Part shown: positions 1-6,466 of the stretch, piece after piece
Position numbering within the stretch: the stretch's first letter is position 1
Layout: each line of letters begins with the position of its first letter
DNA from: an uncultured bacterium
Lineage (GTDB): Bacteria; Verrucomicrobiota; Kiritimatiellia; CAIKKV01
Assembly: GCA_903828035.1 (NCBI GenBank)
Contig: CAIKKV010000442.1
Location: forward strand, 1 to 7,212
Direction of reading: 5' to 3'
Length of the DNA stretch: 7,212 nt
Notes under the pieces: generated by a model
Told to the model about the DNA's origin: nothing
The model's database searches: none
What the model saw: only the letters and a program-made list of their open reading frames with translations
Position numbers and translations under genes: made by a program

Positions 1-3000
1 ACTCCGGACGGGCAAACGCTATACCCCAATGGGGGGGTGGCTGCGGATCACCTGAATCCGGTGGAGGTGATCCGGGTCGCCCATGCCTCAAACGGCGTCT
101 ATACGGCGAAGGTGCTCGCCTCCAGCGTGATCAAAACCAATGGCAAATACGCCCTGGTGATCCGGGGGGCGATCAACCAGCCGCCGGAGCTGTTCCATAC
201 GCCGCCGACTCCCGTGCTGTTGACCACCAACGCCTGTCCGCTTTCCGCATTGCTAACGTACTATACCCCTATGACGAACGGGCAGTTTTGCGTCTATTGG
301 AGTACGAACGGGGTGAGCGGGCCGTTCACGTCATCTGTGCTGGGCTGGCAGGACGGCCACAACTATACTGGAGCCATCCCCTCCCAGCCGCTGGGCACCG
401 TGGTGTCCTATTATCTTTCGGCCACCGCTTCCACCTATTCGGTCCGCTATCCCACCAATGCGCCGTCGGTTCTTCAGCAAGTCGTTTTCAGCAATCCCGC
501 GGTTCCCCTTGAAATTGCCGGAACCCGGACCAATTCAGTCAGCGTAAGCCCCGCCTACGGACCCTATTCTTATCCGAGCGGAACCTTGTTCCACGCCACC
601 GCGCAAGCGCTGTGCACCTCCGGCACCACCTGGCGGTTCTTATGCGACGGGTGGCGCGCCACCGGCGCGAACCCGACTTCCAGCGCGACCGCCACGGCCG
701 ACCTCACGCTGCTGGGCCCTACCGTCCTGACCTGGCTCTGGGGCGAGGAGGCCCTGTTCACGCAGAACTCGAGTCCGGCCGGGGCGGTCGATCTGACTTC
801 CTGGCAGCGAACGAATACGGTTGTCAGTACGGTCACCGCCTGGGACTTCGCCTGGGACACATCCGCGAATCCGGCCATCCCGTATGCGCTTGCCGGCTGG
901 AAGATCGATGGCGTCCTTTGGACCAACCCCCTGCGACAGGCCGCCAATCCGGCGACCAACATTGTCATGAAGTCGCCGCACACGGCCACGGCCTGGTATC
1001 TCACCTACACCAATGATGCCAACGCCAACAACCTGCAGGACTGGTGGGAGTACCGCTATTCCGGGAACACCGGCGTGGTGACGGCCGCCAGCGATCCGGA
1101 TGGGGACGGGTGGAATAACGGGTATGAAAATGACGACAACACGGACCCGTGGAGCTCAAACTCGTATCCGCGTCCGCCCGTCATCGAGTTAACGCCCCTG
1201 CCGGCGATTCAAACGGCTTCGCCGCCCTGGCGGGTCAGCGCCGTGATCGCCGACAATTTCACGGTAGCCGAGGCTGTTGTTTTCTGGGTGGTCAATGGCG
1301 GGGACATTCAAACCACACCCATGACGACCACGGGAGACGGCGTCTACACGGCGGATATCGATCCTGGCCGCCAATCTGTCGTTTCCGTCGTGTATCAGGT
1401 GGCGGCGGCGGATCTGATTTTCGCAACTTATTCGGACGCGTATCAGGTGGATTCGGATTATCCGATTTTGCGTGTATCGCCGACCAACGATAACACGATC
1501 CGGCTGCCGCGGGAGGGATATCAGCAGCCAACCCTTGTGGCGAATGACGGAAACCAGCCCTTGACGTGGGAGATGTTCCCCCTCGCGCCTGTTCTGGACG
1601 ATGCCATGGAAGGCGGAGCGGATGGCTGGCTGGTGGAGGGGGGAGGCTGGCATCTTTCGCCGTATCGAGCGGCCAGCCCTTCCACCGCCTGGTATTGCGG
1701 GTCCGACTCCACGCCTCAGTATGCCGCCGGGCTCAGGGCTTCTTTGATCTCGCCGCCTGTGGCCTTGGGGGGCGGATCGATGCTGACGTTCAAGCACTGG
1801 ATGCAGGCGGAGGCGAGCACGGACGGCTATTATTGGGATGGCGGCGTTGTCCGCATCAGCCTGGACGACGGCGCCACGTTCCAGGACCTGACGCCGATCG
1901 GCGGATATCCCTACCTGATCGAGCCTAACTTGGATTCCCCGTTTGAGCCTTCCACCCCCTGTTTCGGAAATAACGAGTGGATGGAAACGAGGGTCGACCT
2001 GTCCGCCTACTCCGGCACGGTAGCCCGAATCGCCTTCTTTTTCGGCGCCGATTATTATACCGAGGCCGAAGGGTGGTATATTGACGATGTCTGGGTGGGC
2101 GCCGCTTTAACCGGCAGCTGGCTGTCGGCCACGGGAACCGTCTCGGCCGTGTATCCGTCCGGCCAGGAGGAGCAGCCGTTTGTCCTGAAGGCCGATCCCG
2201 GACCGCTGGCGCCGCAGGCGAACATGCGCGGCGCGTTACGTTTCAATCACGATGGAGCGGGAGGGGGGCTGGATCTGGTGCCTTGCCGCTTCCGGAGGCC
2301 CGCCTATATAACCGCGACTGCCGGAGCCCATGGCCAGGTGATTCCGGAACAGTCCGACGTGCTCGACAACGAGTCCACGTTGGTGATGGCGCAGGCGGCG
2401 AGCGGAAGCCGGATCGTGTCCATCCTGACCAACGGCGTGGCGGTTCCCGAGGCTTTTGGATTTGGAAGCACGTCGTTTGTGCTGACGGTTCAGGGGCTGA
2501 CTTCGGATTTGACGATCACCGCCCGCTTCGCCCGCGTATGGAGCGTGACGGTGTCCGCGCAGGGGGCGGGAACCGCCGCTCCCCTGGGCGTTATTCCCAT
2601 GGATGAGGGGACCTCGACTTCCGTGCTGTTCCAGGCGGAAAACGGGTCTGAAATATGGAATCTTGTCGTCAATGGGCAGGGCCTCCCCGCGGCGGGCGGC
2701 CTGGATCGATTCGAGTGGCCGGTTTCCGCCATCGCCACCGATCAGGCGGCTCTGGCCTCGTTCGGGGCGAGTGTGCTGACGGGCTTGCCGGTTTCGGTCT
2801 CGGCCGCGTATATGCGGGAAAACTATCCCGATGCGGCGAGCTATGACAGCCTGGCGCTGCAGGATACCGATGGCGACGGGATGGAGACGTGGAAAGAATC
2901 AGTCGCCGGGACTTCTCCCACCAATGCGTCGTCGGTGCTAAGGCTCAGCGAGGCGCCGTCGCTCTCGCCCGGCAATCCGATGACCGTTGCGCTCCGGTTC

Positions 3001-3168
3001 GAAGCGGTCGCAGGCAAGAGCTACCAGGCGGAGATGGCGGATTCGGCCGCAGGACCCTGGACGCCCACGGGAGCCGTGATTTCCGCTACGGGGACGGTGG
3101 GGCAGCTCCAGTTCGGCATATCGGGCTCACCTCAGCGGGCCTTTTTCCGGATTTCGGTTCTTCCCTAG
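1..3168 (+). CDS. C-terminal part of a giant secreted multi-domain protein, probable S8 subtilisin-like protease (5' partial)
   Basis: The reading frame is open from base 1, so the gene begins left of the window; 1055 residues and the TAG stop are visible. The GTG at 37 is not the real start, because a recognisable domain already runs through it. Nucleotides 1-171 encode a strand pattern (DHLNPVEVIRV, then GVYTAKV, then YALVIRG) typical of the domain that follows the catalytic domain in many subtilisin-like proteases; that catalytic domain would be outside the window. Next come an Ig-like module (about 214-486), 'W.W' repeats (about 514-1000), a DPDGDG calcium-type loop (1093-1149) and a second Ig-like module (about 1174-1446). 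Then come a jelly-roll module starting DDAMEGG (about 1585-2106), two InlB-B-like repeats (about 2305-2766), a second calcium loop DTDGDG (2863-2919) and a C-terminal beta domain ending FFRISVLP. I expect it to be secreted or surface-bound, but no signal peptide is in view. No PEP-CTERM, LPXTG or late transmembrane segment is seen. The protease assignment is inference; it could be another secreted enzyme with the same accessory modules. Confidence 0.75.
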   Translation, partial: TPDGQTLYPNGGVAADHLNPVEVIRVAHASNGVYTAKVLASSVIKTNGKYALVIRGAINQPPELFHTPPTPVLLTTNACPLSALLTYYTPMTNGQFCVYWSTNGVSGPFTSSVLGWQDGHNYTGAIPSQPLGTVVSYYLSATASTYSVRYPTNAPSVLQQVVFSNPAVPLEIAGTRTNSVSVSPAYGPYSYPSGTLFHATAQALCTSGTTWRFLCDGWRATGANPTSSATATADLTLLGPTVLTWLWGEEALFTQNSSPAGAVDLTSWQRTNTVVSTVTAWDFAWDTSANPAIPYALAGWKIDGVLWTNPLRQAANPATNIVMKSPHTATAWYLTYTNDANANNLQDWWEYRYSGNTGVVTAASDPDGDGWNNGYENDDNTDPWSSNSYPRPPVIELTPLPAIQTASPPWRVSAVIADNFTVAEAVVFWVVNGGDIQTTPMTTTGDGVYTADIDPGRQSVVSVVYQVAAADLIFATYSDAYQVDSDYPILRVSPTNDNTIRLPREGYQQPTLVANDGNQPLTWEMFPLAPVLDDAMEGGADGWLVEGGGWHLSPYRAASPSTAWYCGSDSTPQYAAGLRASLISPPVALGGGSMLTFKHWMQAEASTDGYYWDGGVVRISLDDGATFQDLTPIGGYPYLIEPNLDSPFEPSTPCFGNNEWMETRVDLSAYSGTVARIAFFFGADYYTEAEGWYIDDVWVGAALTGSWLSATGTVSAVYPSGQEEQPFVLKADPGPLAPQANMRGALRFNHDGAGGGLDLVPCRFRRPAYITATAGAHGQVIPEQSDVLDNESTLVMAQAASGSRIVSILTNGVAVPEAFGFGSTSFVLTVQGLTSDLTITARFARVWSVTVSAQGAGTAAPLGVIPMDEGTSTSVLFQAENGSEIWNLVVNGQGLPAAGGLDRFEWPVSAIATDQAALASFGASVLTGLPVSVSAAYMRENYPDAASYDSLALQDTDGDGMETWKESVAGTSPTNASSVLRLSEAPSLSPGNPMTVALRFEAVAGKSYQAEMADSAAGPWTPTGAVISATGTVGQLQFGISGSPQRAFFRISVLP

Positions 3169-3245
3169 GAAGGGCGCATTCAGGCTGGCCCCCAGGCGGG
3201 AGTTGCGCTAGTGTTCCGGCTTAAATTCCAACCGCAAGGACGGGC

Positions 3246-3893
3246 ATGAAAATCGGGAAGAATGAAAAACTGCTGATGATCGGGGACTCCATCACGGACT
3301 GCGGGCGCACGCAGCCGGTCGCGGAGGGGCTTTTTGATCCGCTGGGCCGCGGGTATGTGACCCAGATCGAGGCGCTGTTGACCGCCACCTATCCCGCGCG
3401 CGGCATCCGGGTGATCAATGTGGGAACAAGCGGCCACACCGTGCGCGACCTCAAGGCGCGCTGGGAGCGCGACGTCACCGCCCTCAAGCCGGACTGGCTC
3501 AGCATCAACATCGGCATCAATGATGTGTGGCGCCAGTTCGATTCGCCGCGCATGACGCACATCCACGTCAACTTCAAGGAGTACGCCGAAACCCTTGAAG
3601 CCCTTGTCGCGCAGACGCGTCCGGATTTGAAGGGGCTGGTCCTGATGACCCCGCATTACATCGAGCCGAACCGGAAAGACGCCATGCGCGCCCGGATGGA
3701 CCAGTATGCCGACGTGGTGCGGAAGCTGGCGAAGCGGTACGATTGCGTGCTGGCCGATACCCAGGCCTCTTTTGACACGGTTCTGAAGACCATGCATCCC
3801 AACGCCCTGGCGTGGGACCGCGTGCACCCCAACCAGACCGGGCACATGATCCTGGCGCGCACCTTCCTGAAGGCCATGGGTTACGCGTGGTGA
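3246..3893 (+). CDS. SGNH/GDSL hydrolase, Axe2-type acetyl-xylo-oligosaccharide esterase
   Basis: This 215-residue protein has every SGNH block. Block I is GDSITD with nucleophile Ser15, block II has Gly63 in TSGHT, block III is GINDVW with Asn92, and block V is DRVHPN with Asp191 and His194. From memory these are the same residue numbers as the triad (Ser15, Asp191, His194) and oxyanion-hole residues of Geobacillus Axe2, and stretches such as VRDLKARWE, IGINDVWRQ and LAWDRVHP look nearly identical. Axe2 removes acetyl groups from short xylo-oligosaccharides inside the cell. This protein likewise lacks a signal peptide or membrane segment, so cytoplasmic de-acetylation of imported oligosaccharides is the best guess; the exact sugar is unproven. 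The ATG has an AAGGA ribosome site at 3236-3240, five bases upstream. The gene lies 77 bp after the giant protein gene with no clear terminator or convincing promoter between them, so read-through is possible. It converges with the zinc-ribbon gene. Confidence 0.93.
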   Translation: MKIGKNEKLLMIGDSITDCGRTQPVAEGLFDPLGRGYVTQIEALLTATYPARGIRVINVGTSGHTVRDLKARWERDVTALKPDWLSINIGINDVWRQFDSPRMTHIHVNFKEYAETLEALVAQTRPDLKGLVLMTPHYIEPNRKDAMRARMDQYADVVRKLAKRYDCVLADTQASFDTVLKTMHPNALAWDRVHPNQTGHMILARTFLKAMGYAW

Positions 3894-3907
3894 GGGGGGG
3901 CTTGTAA

Positions 3908-3938
3908 GGACGATAGGGCCTATAGGGCTTATCGGTCC
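3908..3938. other. hairpin in the convergent intergenic gap, possible bidirectional transcription barrier
   Basis: GGACGATA (3908-3915) can pair with TATC (3930-3933) plus GTCC (3935-3938), leaving G3934 bulged. An inner GCC (3918-3920) can pair with GGC (3926-3928). The stem lies between two convergent stop codons, where a two-way terminator would be expected. However, neither strand has a following T-tract, so it is not a standard intrinsic terminator. It is formed by the same bases as the 9-bp repeat. Confidence 0.45.
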
Positions 3939-3946
3939 TATTGGAG
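3911..3946. repeat. imperfect 9-bp tandem repeat, consensus CTATAGGGC
   Basis: Four consecutive 9-base units can be read: CGATAGGGC, CTATAGGGC, TTATCGGTC and CTATTGGAG. They share the pattern yTATmGGnC, and the core CCTATAGG is its own reverse complement. The array fills the gap between two convergent genes and runs over the stop codon and last two codons of the zinc-ribbon gene. The 9-base period is visible; whether this is a dispersed family in the genome cannot be judged from one copy. Confidence 0.7.
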
Positions 3947-4285
3947 GAAGAACCCTTGCATGAGCTGAAAGAGCTCCTGGAACTTCCTCACGGCGAAGAT
4001 AATCATAATGATGAGCACGCCCGTAAGCGCCAGGATGATGAGCGTCAGCCCGATTTTCCAAATTAGGGAAAGCTTAGGGTGAAGCCAGATCAGGGGCAGC
4101 CCCAATGGGGGGAGGAATAGCGTCATATTGATGATGAAAGCTGTCCGCAGGTACCACGGAAGGGCGGGCTCCAGCGGAGGGGGCATCGCTAGCGTCCGGG
4201 CGGCGGAATCCAGGAACTCCATGCAGTAGCGGCATTTGATGGCCGCGTCCTGGATCTCTTCCGCGCAAAAGGGGCATTTCTTCAT
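3938..4285 (-). CDS. small zinc-ribbon membrane protein of unknown function
   Basis: I chose the ATG at 4285, giving 115 residues, because the protein then starts MKKCPFCAEEI, the usual N-terminus of the UPF0547-type zinc ribbon. The four zinc ligands are Cys4, Cys7, Cys18 and Cys21. A short proline-rich linker (about 34-43) leads to two hydrophobic segments, about 48-68 (broken by Pro59, Pro60 and Pro64) and about 76-99, which look like membrane spans. A short amphipathic tail (KFQELFQLMQ) follows. The start codon overlaps the stop of the upstream esterase gene as ATGA (4285-4282), which implies translational coupling. The only ribosome-site candidate, AAGG, lies one base from the ATG and is too close to act alone. 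Similar zinc-ribbon plus transmembrane proteins are common and uncharacterised. The function is unknown; membrane anchoring with a cytoplasmic zinc head is inference. Confidence 0.85.
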   Translation of the reverse strand: MKKCPFCAEEIQDAAIKCRYCMEFLDSAARTLAMPPPLEPALPWYLRTAFIINMTLFLPPLGLPLIWLHPKLSLIWKIGLTLIILALTGVLIIMIIFAVRKFQELFQLMQGFFLQ

Positions 4286-5028
4286 GCCTTGTGTTTTCCG
4301 CAGTGCCGCATGACGAACGGGATCGTCTCCTGGATATGCTCGTCCCAATAGGCCCAGGAATGCGTGCCGGCATGCTCCTCGTAGTCATGGGCATAGCCGA
4401 GCTTGGACAGGTGCGCGTGGAAGCCCCGGTTGTGATCGAGCAGGAAGTCGTCCACGCCGCAGTCGATGCGCAGGGCCGGCTTGTGAGTGCGCCCGGCTTT
4501 ACAAAGATCCGAGGCCAGTCGGTGACAGTTGTAGCGGCCGCCGAGGGCGCCTTCCAGGGGGCCGAAAACGGCCTGCTTTTTCGGCGTCTTGCGGGTAAAG
4601 GCCAGCGCGCCGGAATGGGAGGCGGCCGCGCCGAAGAGGGCGGGGTTTTTCAGCGCCAGCATGATGGCGCCATAGCCGCCCATGCTGAGCCCTGCCACGG
4701 CCCGCGCTTCGCGATGGGGAATCGTGGGGAAAACCCGGTCGATAAAGCCCACGACATCCGTCGTGATGTGGTCCTCGTAGGCCAGTCCTCCGGGGCGGGG
4801 GTCGTTTATGTAGAAGCTCCGGTGGCCGTCGGGCATGACGACGATCAGGTCAAGTCCCGTGACATAGCGCTCGATGCTGGTCCGCCGCATCCATATGGTG
4901 TGGTCGTCGCTGAGCCCGTGCAGCAGGTACAGGACGGGAAAGGGACCTTTCCCCTGGGGCATGATGACTTGCATGCTCGATTGTTTGCCGATGGCGGTGC
5001 CGTCAAAATGGACGTCCAATAAAGCCAT
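4282..5028 (-). CDS. alpha/beta-hydrolase esterase, CE1 / esterase-D (tributyrin esterase EstA-like) family
   Basis: This 248-residue protein has the esterase-D fold landmarks. These are the oxyanion-side motif LLHGLSDDHTIW (residues 35-46), the nucleophile elbow GLSMGGYG (Ser115), an acid-loop candidate CGVDDF (Asp194 most likely) and the catalytic-histidine candidate GTHSWAYW (His223). The order and spacing fit the CE1 group, which includes feruloyl and acetyl esterases, S-formylglutathione hydrolase and tributyrin esterases. No signal peptide is visible, so it should act in the cytoplasm on small acyl esters, perhaps acetylated or feruloylated oligosaccharides, or as a general acetylesterase. 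The ATG is supported by AGGAG six bases upstream (5035-5039). A promoter candidate ends 27 bp upstream, and the next gene overlaps it by four bases, so the two are expressed together. The substrate cannot be told from sequence alone. Confidence 0.92.
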   Translation of the reverse strand: MALLDVHFDGTAIGKQSSMQVIMPQGKGPFPVLYLLHGLSDDHTIWMRRTSIERYVTGLDLIVVMPDGHRSFYINDPRPGGLAYEDHITTDVVGFIDRVFPTIPHREARAVAGLSMGGYGAIMLALKNPALFGAAASHSGALAFTRKTPKKQAVFGPLEGALGGRYNCHRLASDLCKAGRTHKPALRIDCGVDDFLLDHNRGFHAHLSKLGYAHDYEEHAGTHSWAYWDEHIQETIPFVMRHCGKHKA

Positions 5029-5034
5029 GAGAAT

Positions 5035-5039
5035 CTCCT
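5035..5039 (-). promoter_or_regulatory. ribosome binding site of the CE1-type esterase gene
   Basis: On the minus strand, AGGAG is followed by ATTCTC and then the ATG at 5028. The six-base gap is close to ideal and fixes the esterase start codon. Confidence 0.75.
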
Positions 5040-5055
5040 GTTAACCTCTGATGTC

Positions 5056-5084
5056 CGTGTAGCATTCAGGCGCGGCAAAGTCAA
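5056..5084 (-). promoter_or_regulatory. promoter candidate for the esterase/zinc-ribbon pair
   Basis: On the minus strand, TTGACT (5084-5079) matches the -35 consensus at five of six bases. Exactly 17 bases later comes TACACG (5061-5056), preceded by an extended -10 TG (TGC). The -10 box itself is weak (TA.A..). Transcription would start near 5049, giving a leader of about 20 bases that holds the ribosome site. The -35 box overlaps the TGA stop codon (5083-5081) of the upstream regulator gene, so the esterase pair can be expressed separately from the regulator. Confidence 0.55.
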
Positions 5085-6331
5085 TGGCGGGAACCGGTCC
5101 AGACTTCCCCCCGCACGCCTCTCGCCGCCCACCGGGCCCGGCGGTAGCGGGCGGGAGTCGTGCCCGTGCGGTGGCGGAACTGCCGGATGAACATGCTCTG
5201 GTCGCCAAAGCCGCTTTCGTAGGCGATTTCCGCGCCGCTCTTGGCGGTGCTTTCCAGGAGGTGTTGCGCCTGTTTGACGCGCAGCGACAAAATCAGCTGG
5301 AGCACGCTTTTCCCCGTGTGCTCCCGCATCAGGTGCGCGATGCGGAACGCGCTCAAGCCCGTGGCCTTGGCGACGTCCCGCAGGGAAATGGCGGCGGAGT
5401 AATGCGACTGGATGAAGTCGAGCGCCTGATTGACCCTGGGGTTTCCGCGGCCATAGCCCTGGCGGTAGATGCCTTCGATGAAATCGTCGAGCGCCTGCAT
5501 GAGGACCCGGGACAGGCTTTCGAAATCGTCGGCCTGGATGAGCCGCGCCATCCAGGCGTGGTTGGACTCGATGAGCGACTCCAGGCGGGGGCTGTCCTCG
5601 ACGGCGGTGCGGGTGAGGTAGCCCATGAGCTCGATGGCCCGCGCGCGCAGGACGGGCAATTGCGGCGAGGTCAGGTACATGGCGGCGAGCATCTCGTTGA
5701 GAACCCGCAGGGCGCTTTCGCGATCGCCCGCCTTGATGAACGAGAGGAGGATGCGCTCCTTTTCGAACGGATAGACCGGCGTGCCGCCCGCTTTTTCCTG
5801 GAAGGCGATCGCTTCCGCGATCTGGCGTTGCTGCTGCGTGCGCAACCGGTTCTCTTCAAGAAGAGGCCGCGTCCAGCCGCTACGCTGATAGAAGGCGTCT
5901 GACAGCGAGTTCAGGAGCTTCCGCAGGTCCTGCTGCGAGAGAACGGGCAGCTTCCGGCCCAGGCGGGAGGCCTCGCGGGCCGGCATGCCCGCCCTGACCA
6001 GGCTCTGCTCGGCCCCGTCATGCGGCTCGGGCCCGCCGGCTTCCAGGCTTTCGCCCACCAGCAGGGCGCCCTGGATGAGCCGGTCCGACTCGAGCGGAAT
6101 GAGGCCGCCATGGAGGCCGGGCAGGGAAGAGAATAGTTCCGGCTCGCCGCGGGTTACGCTTTCATGCAGGGCGAACGTCCTGACCCGGCGGACGGCGTCC
6201 AGCCCCGCCAGCGGATCGGGCGGGCCGCTCAATTCGCCGGTCATGCTCAGAAAGTCCAGGCGCACGCCATGCGACTTCCTCACCTCGCGGGCCAGGGTTG
6301 TCAGCAGGTTTCGGGGGATGCGGAGTGACAT
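5081..6331 (-). CDS. AraC-family transcriptional regulator with N-terminal PocR-like sensor domain
   Basis: This 416-residue protein has three parts. Residues about 8-150 resemble a degenerate PocR ligand-binding domain: the stretch GLHGGLIPL then IQGALLVGESL matches its conserved 'GL..f..PI....lG.l..G' core, and a helix follows LPVLSQQDLRKLL. Residues about 155-290 are helical, with the YPFEKERILLSFIKAGD and ALRVLNEML pattern common as a linker or dimer region in such regulators. Residues about 300-398 are the AraC-type DNA-binding domain, with helix-turn-helix units at about 316-338 (ISLRDVAKATGLS) and 366-389 (EIAYESGFGDQSMFIRQF). The protein has no cysteine at all, so the Cys often found in PocR domains is missing. 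It is divergent from the corrinoid-protein gene and upstream of the esterase pair, so it may control both. The start at 6331 has no ribosome site, but no better in-frame start is seen and a TGA stop lies 36 bases upstream. PocR domains are thought to bind small hydrocarbon-like ligands; the ligand here is unknown. Confidence 0.88.
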   Translation of the reverse strand: MSLRIPRNLLTTLAREVRKSHGVRLDFLSMTGELSGPPDPLAGLDAVRRVRTFALHESVTRGEPELFSSLPGLHGGLIPLESDRLIQGALLVGESLEAGGPEPHDGAEQSLVRAGMPAREASRLGRKLPVLSQQDLRKLLNSLSDAFYQRSGWTRPLLEENRLRTQQQRQIAEAIAFQEKAGGTPVYPFEKERILLSFIKAGDRESALRVLNEMLAAMYLTSPQLPVLRARAIELMGYLTRTAVEDSPRLESLIESNHAWMARLIQADDFESLSRVLMQALDDFIEGIYRQGYGRGNPRVNQALDFIQSHYSAAISLRDVAKATGLSAFRIAHLMREHTGKSVLQLILSLRVKQAQHLLESTAKSGAEIAYESGFGDQSMFIRQFRHRTGTTPARYRRARWAARGVRGEVWTGSRH

Positions 6332-6346
6332 GTATTGAATAATACA
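6331..6346. promoter_or_regulatory. perfect inverted repeat over the regulator start codon and -10 box, possible operator
   Basis: TGTATT (6331-6336) and AATACA (6341-6346) are exact inverted copies around the spacer GAAT. The repeat covers the proposed -10 box and the first base of the regulator's start codon, so a protein bound here would block the promoter. AraC proteins more often bind direct repeats, so the binder is uncertain. Confidence 0.45.
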
Positions 6347-6368
6347 GCAAGAAATGACTAATAATCAA
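6339..6368 (-). promoter_or_regulatory. promoter of the AraC-family regulator, apparently giving a leaderless mRNA
   Basis: On the minus strand, TTGATT (6368-6363) and TATTAT (6344-6339) are separated by 18 bases and match the sigma-70 boxes at four and five of six positions respectively. Seven bases separate the -10 box from the ATG at 6331, so the predicted transcript starts at or next to the start codon. This agrees with the lack of any Shine-Dalgarno sequence there. Confidence 0.55.
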
Positions 6369-6404
6369 CTCGAATTATCTATTTTTTGCCAGGCACAACG
6401 CGTA

Positions 6405-6417
6405 GATTTTGAAAATC
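6405..6417. promoter_or_regulatory. perfect inverted repeat in the corrinoid-gene promoter region, possible operator
   Basis: GATTTT (6405-6410) and AAAATC (6412-6417) mirror each other around G6411, 50 bases upstream of the corrinoid gene. A weak plus-strand promoter can be proposed with TTGCCA (6386-6391) as -35 and TTGAAA or GAAAAT (6409-6416) as -10; the repeat would then lie on the -10 box. No strong sigma-70 or sigma-54 promoter is obvious for this gene. Confidence 0.4.
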
Positions 6418-6421
6418 AACT

Positions 6422-6439
6422 CCGGAAAGGGTTTTCCGG
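6422..6439 (+). other. hairpin in the leader of the corrinoid-protein gene
   Basis: CCGGAAA (6422-6428) pairs fully with TTTCCGG (6433-6439) around a GGGT loop, 17 bases before the ribosome site. No T-tract follows, so it is not a terminator. It may stabilise the mRNA 5' end or be a DNA operator. It does not look like a cobalamin riboswitch, which would need a much longer leader. Confidence 0.5.
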
Positions 6440-6456
6440 TAACATCAGGATTCAGC

Positions 6457-6462
6457 AGGAGG
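6457..6462 (+). promoter_or_regulatory. strong ribosome binding site of the corrinoid-protein gene
   Basis: A full AGGAGG lies four bases before the ATG at 6467. It is the strongest ribosome site in the window and suggests high protein output, in contrast to the divergent regulator, which has none. Confidence 0.8.
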
Positions 6463-6466
6463 TTCG

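Noticed and set aside
37..39. GTG as the start codon of the large left-edge gene
   Set aside because: The frame is open to base 1 and a recognisable domain already spans this codon; no ribosome site precedes it.
3169..3245. Terminator or promoter between the giant protein gene and the Axe2-like gene
   Set aside because: Only a 4-bp stem (3185-3195) without a T-tract is seen, and no -35/-10 pair has proper spacing.
3180..4061. Long open frame on the minus strand opposite the Axe2-like gene
   Set aside because: It is antisense to a gene with a full SGNH motif set, has no family resemblance, and owes part of its length to the 9-bp repeat (PIGPI repeats).
4286..4348. Longer N-terminus for the zinc-ribbon protein starting at 4348
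   Set aside because: The extra 21 residues have no family resemblance and lie wholly inside the esterase gene; the start at 4285 gives the usual MKKCPFC N-terminus and an ATGA overlap.
4291..5022. Long open frame on the plus strand opposite the CE1-type esterase
   Set aside because: It mirrors a gene with a clear Ser-Asp-His triad, and the translation is low-complexity with no recognisable motif.
5084..5902. Long open frame on the plus strand opposite the AraC-family regulator
   Set aside because: It is a high-GC shadow of a clearly coding AraC gene, with no motif and no ribosome site.
6381..6466. Cobalamin riboswitch before the corrinoid gene
   Set aside because: The leader is too short and lacks the B12-box type elements; only one simple 7-bp hairpin is present.
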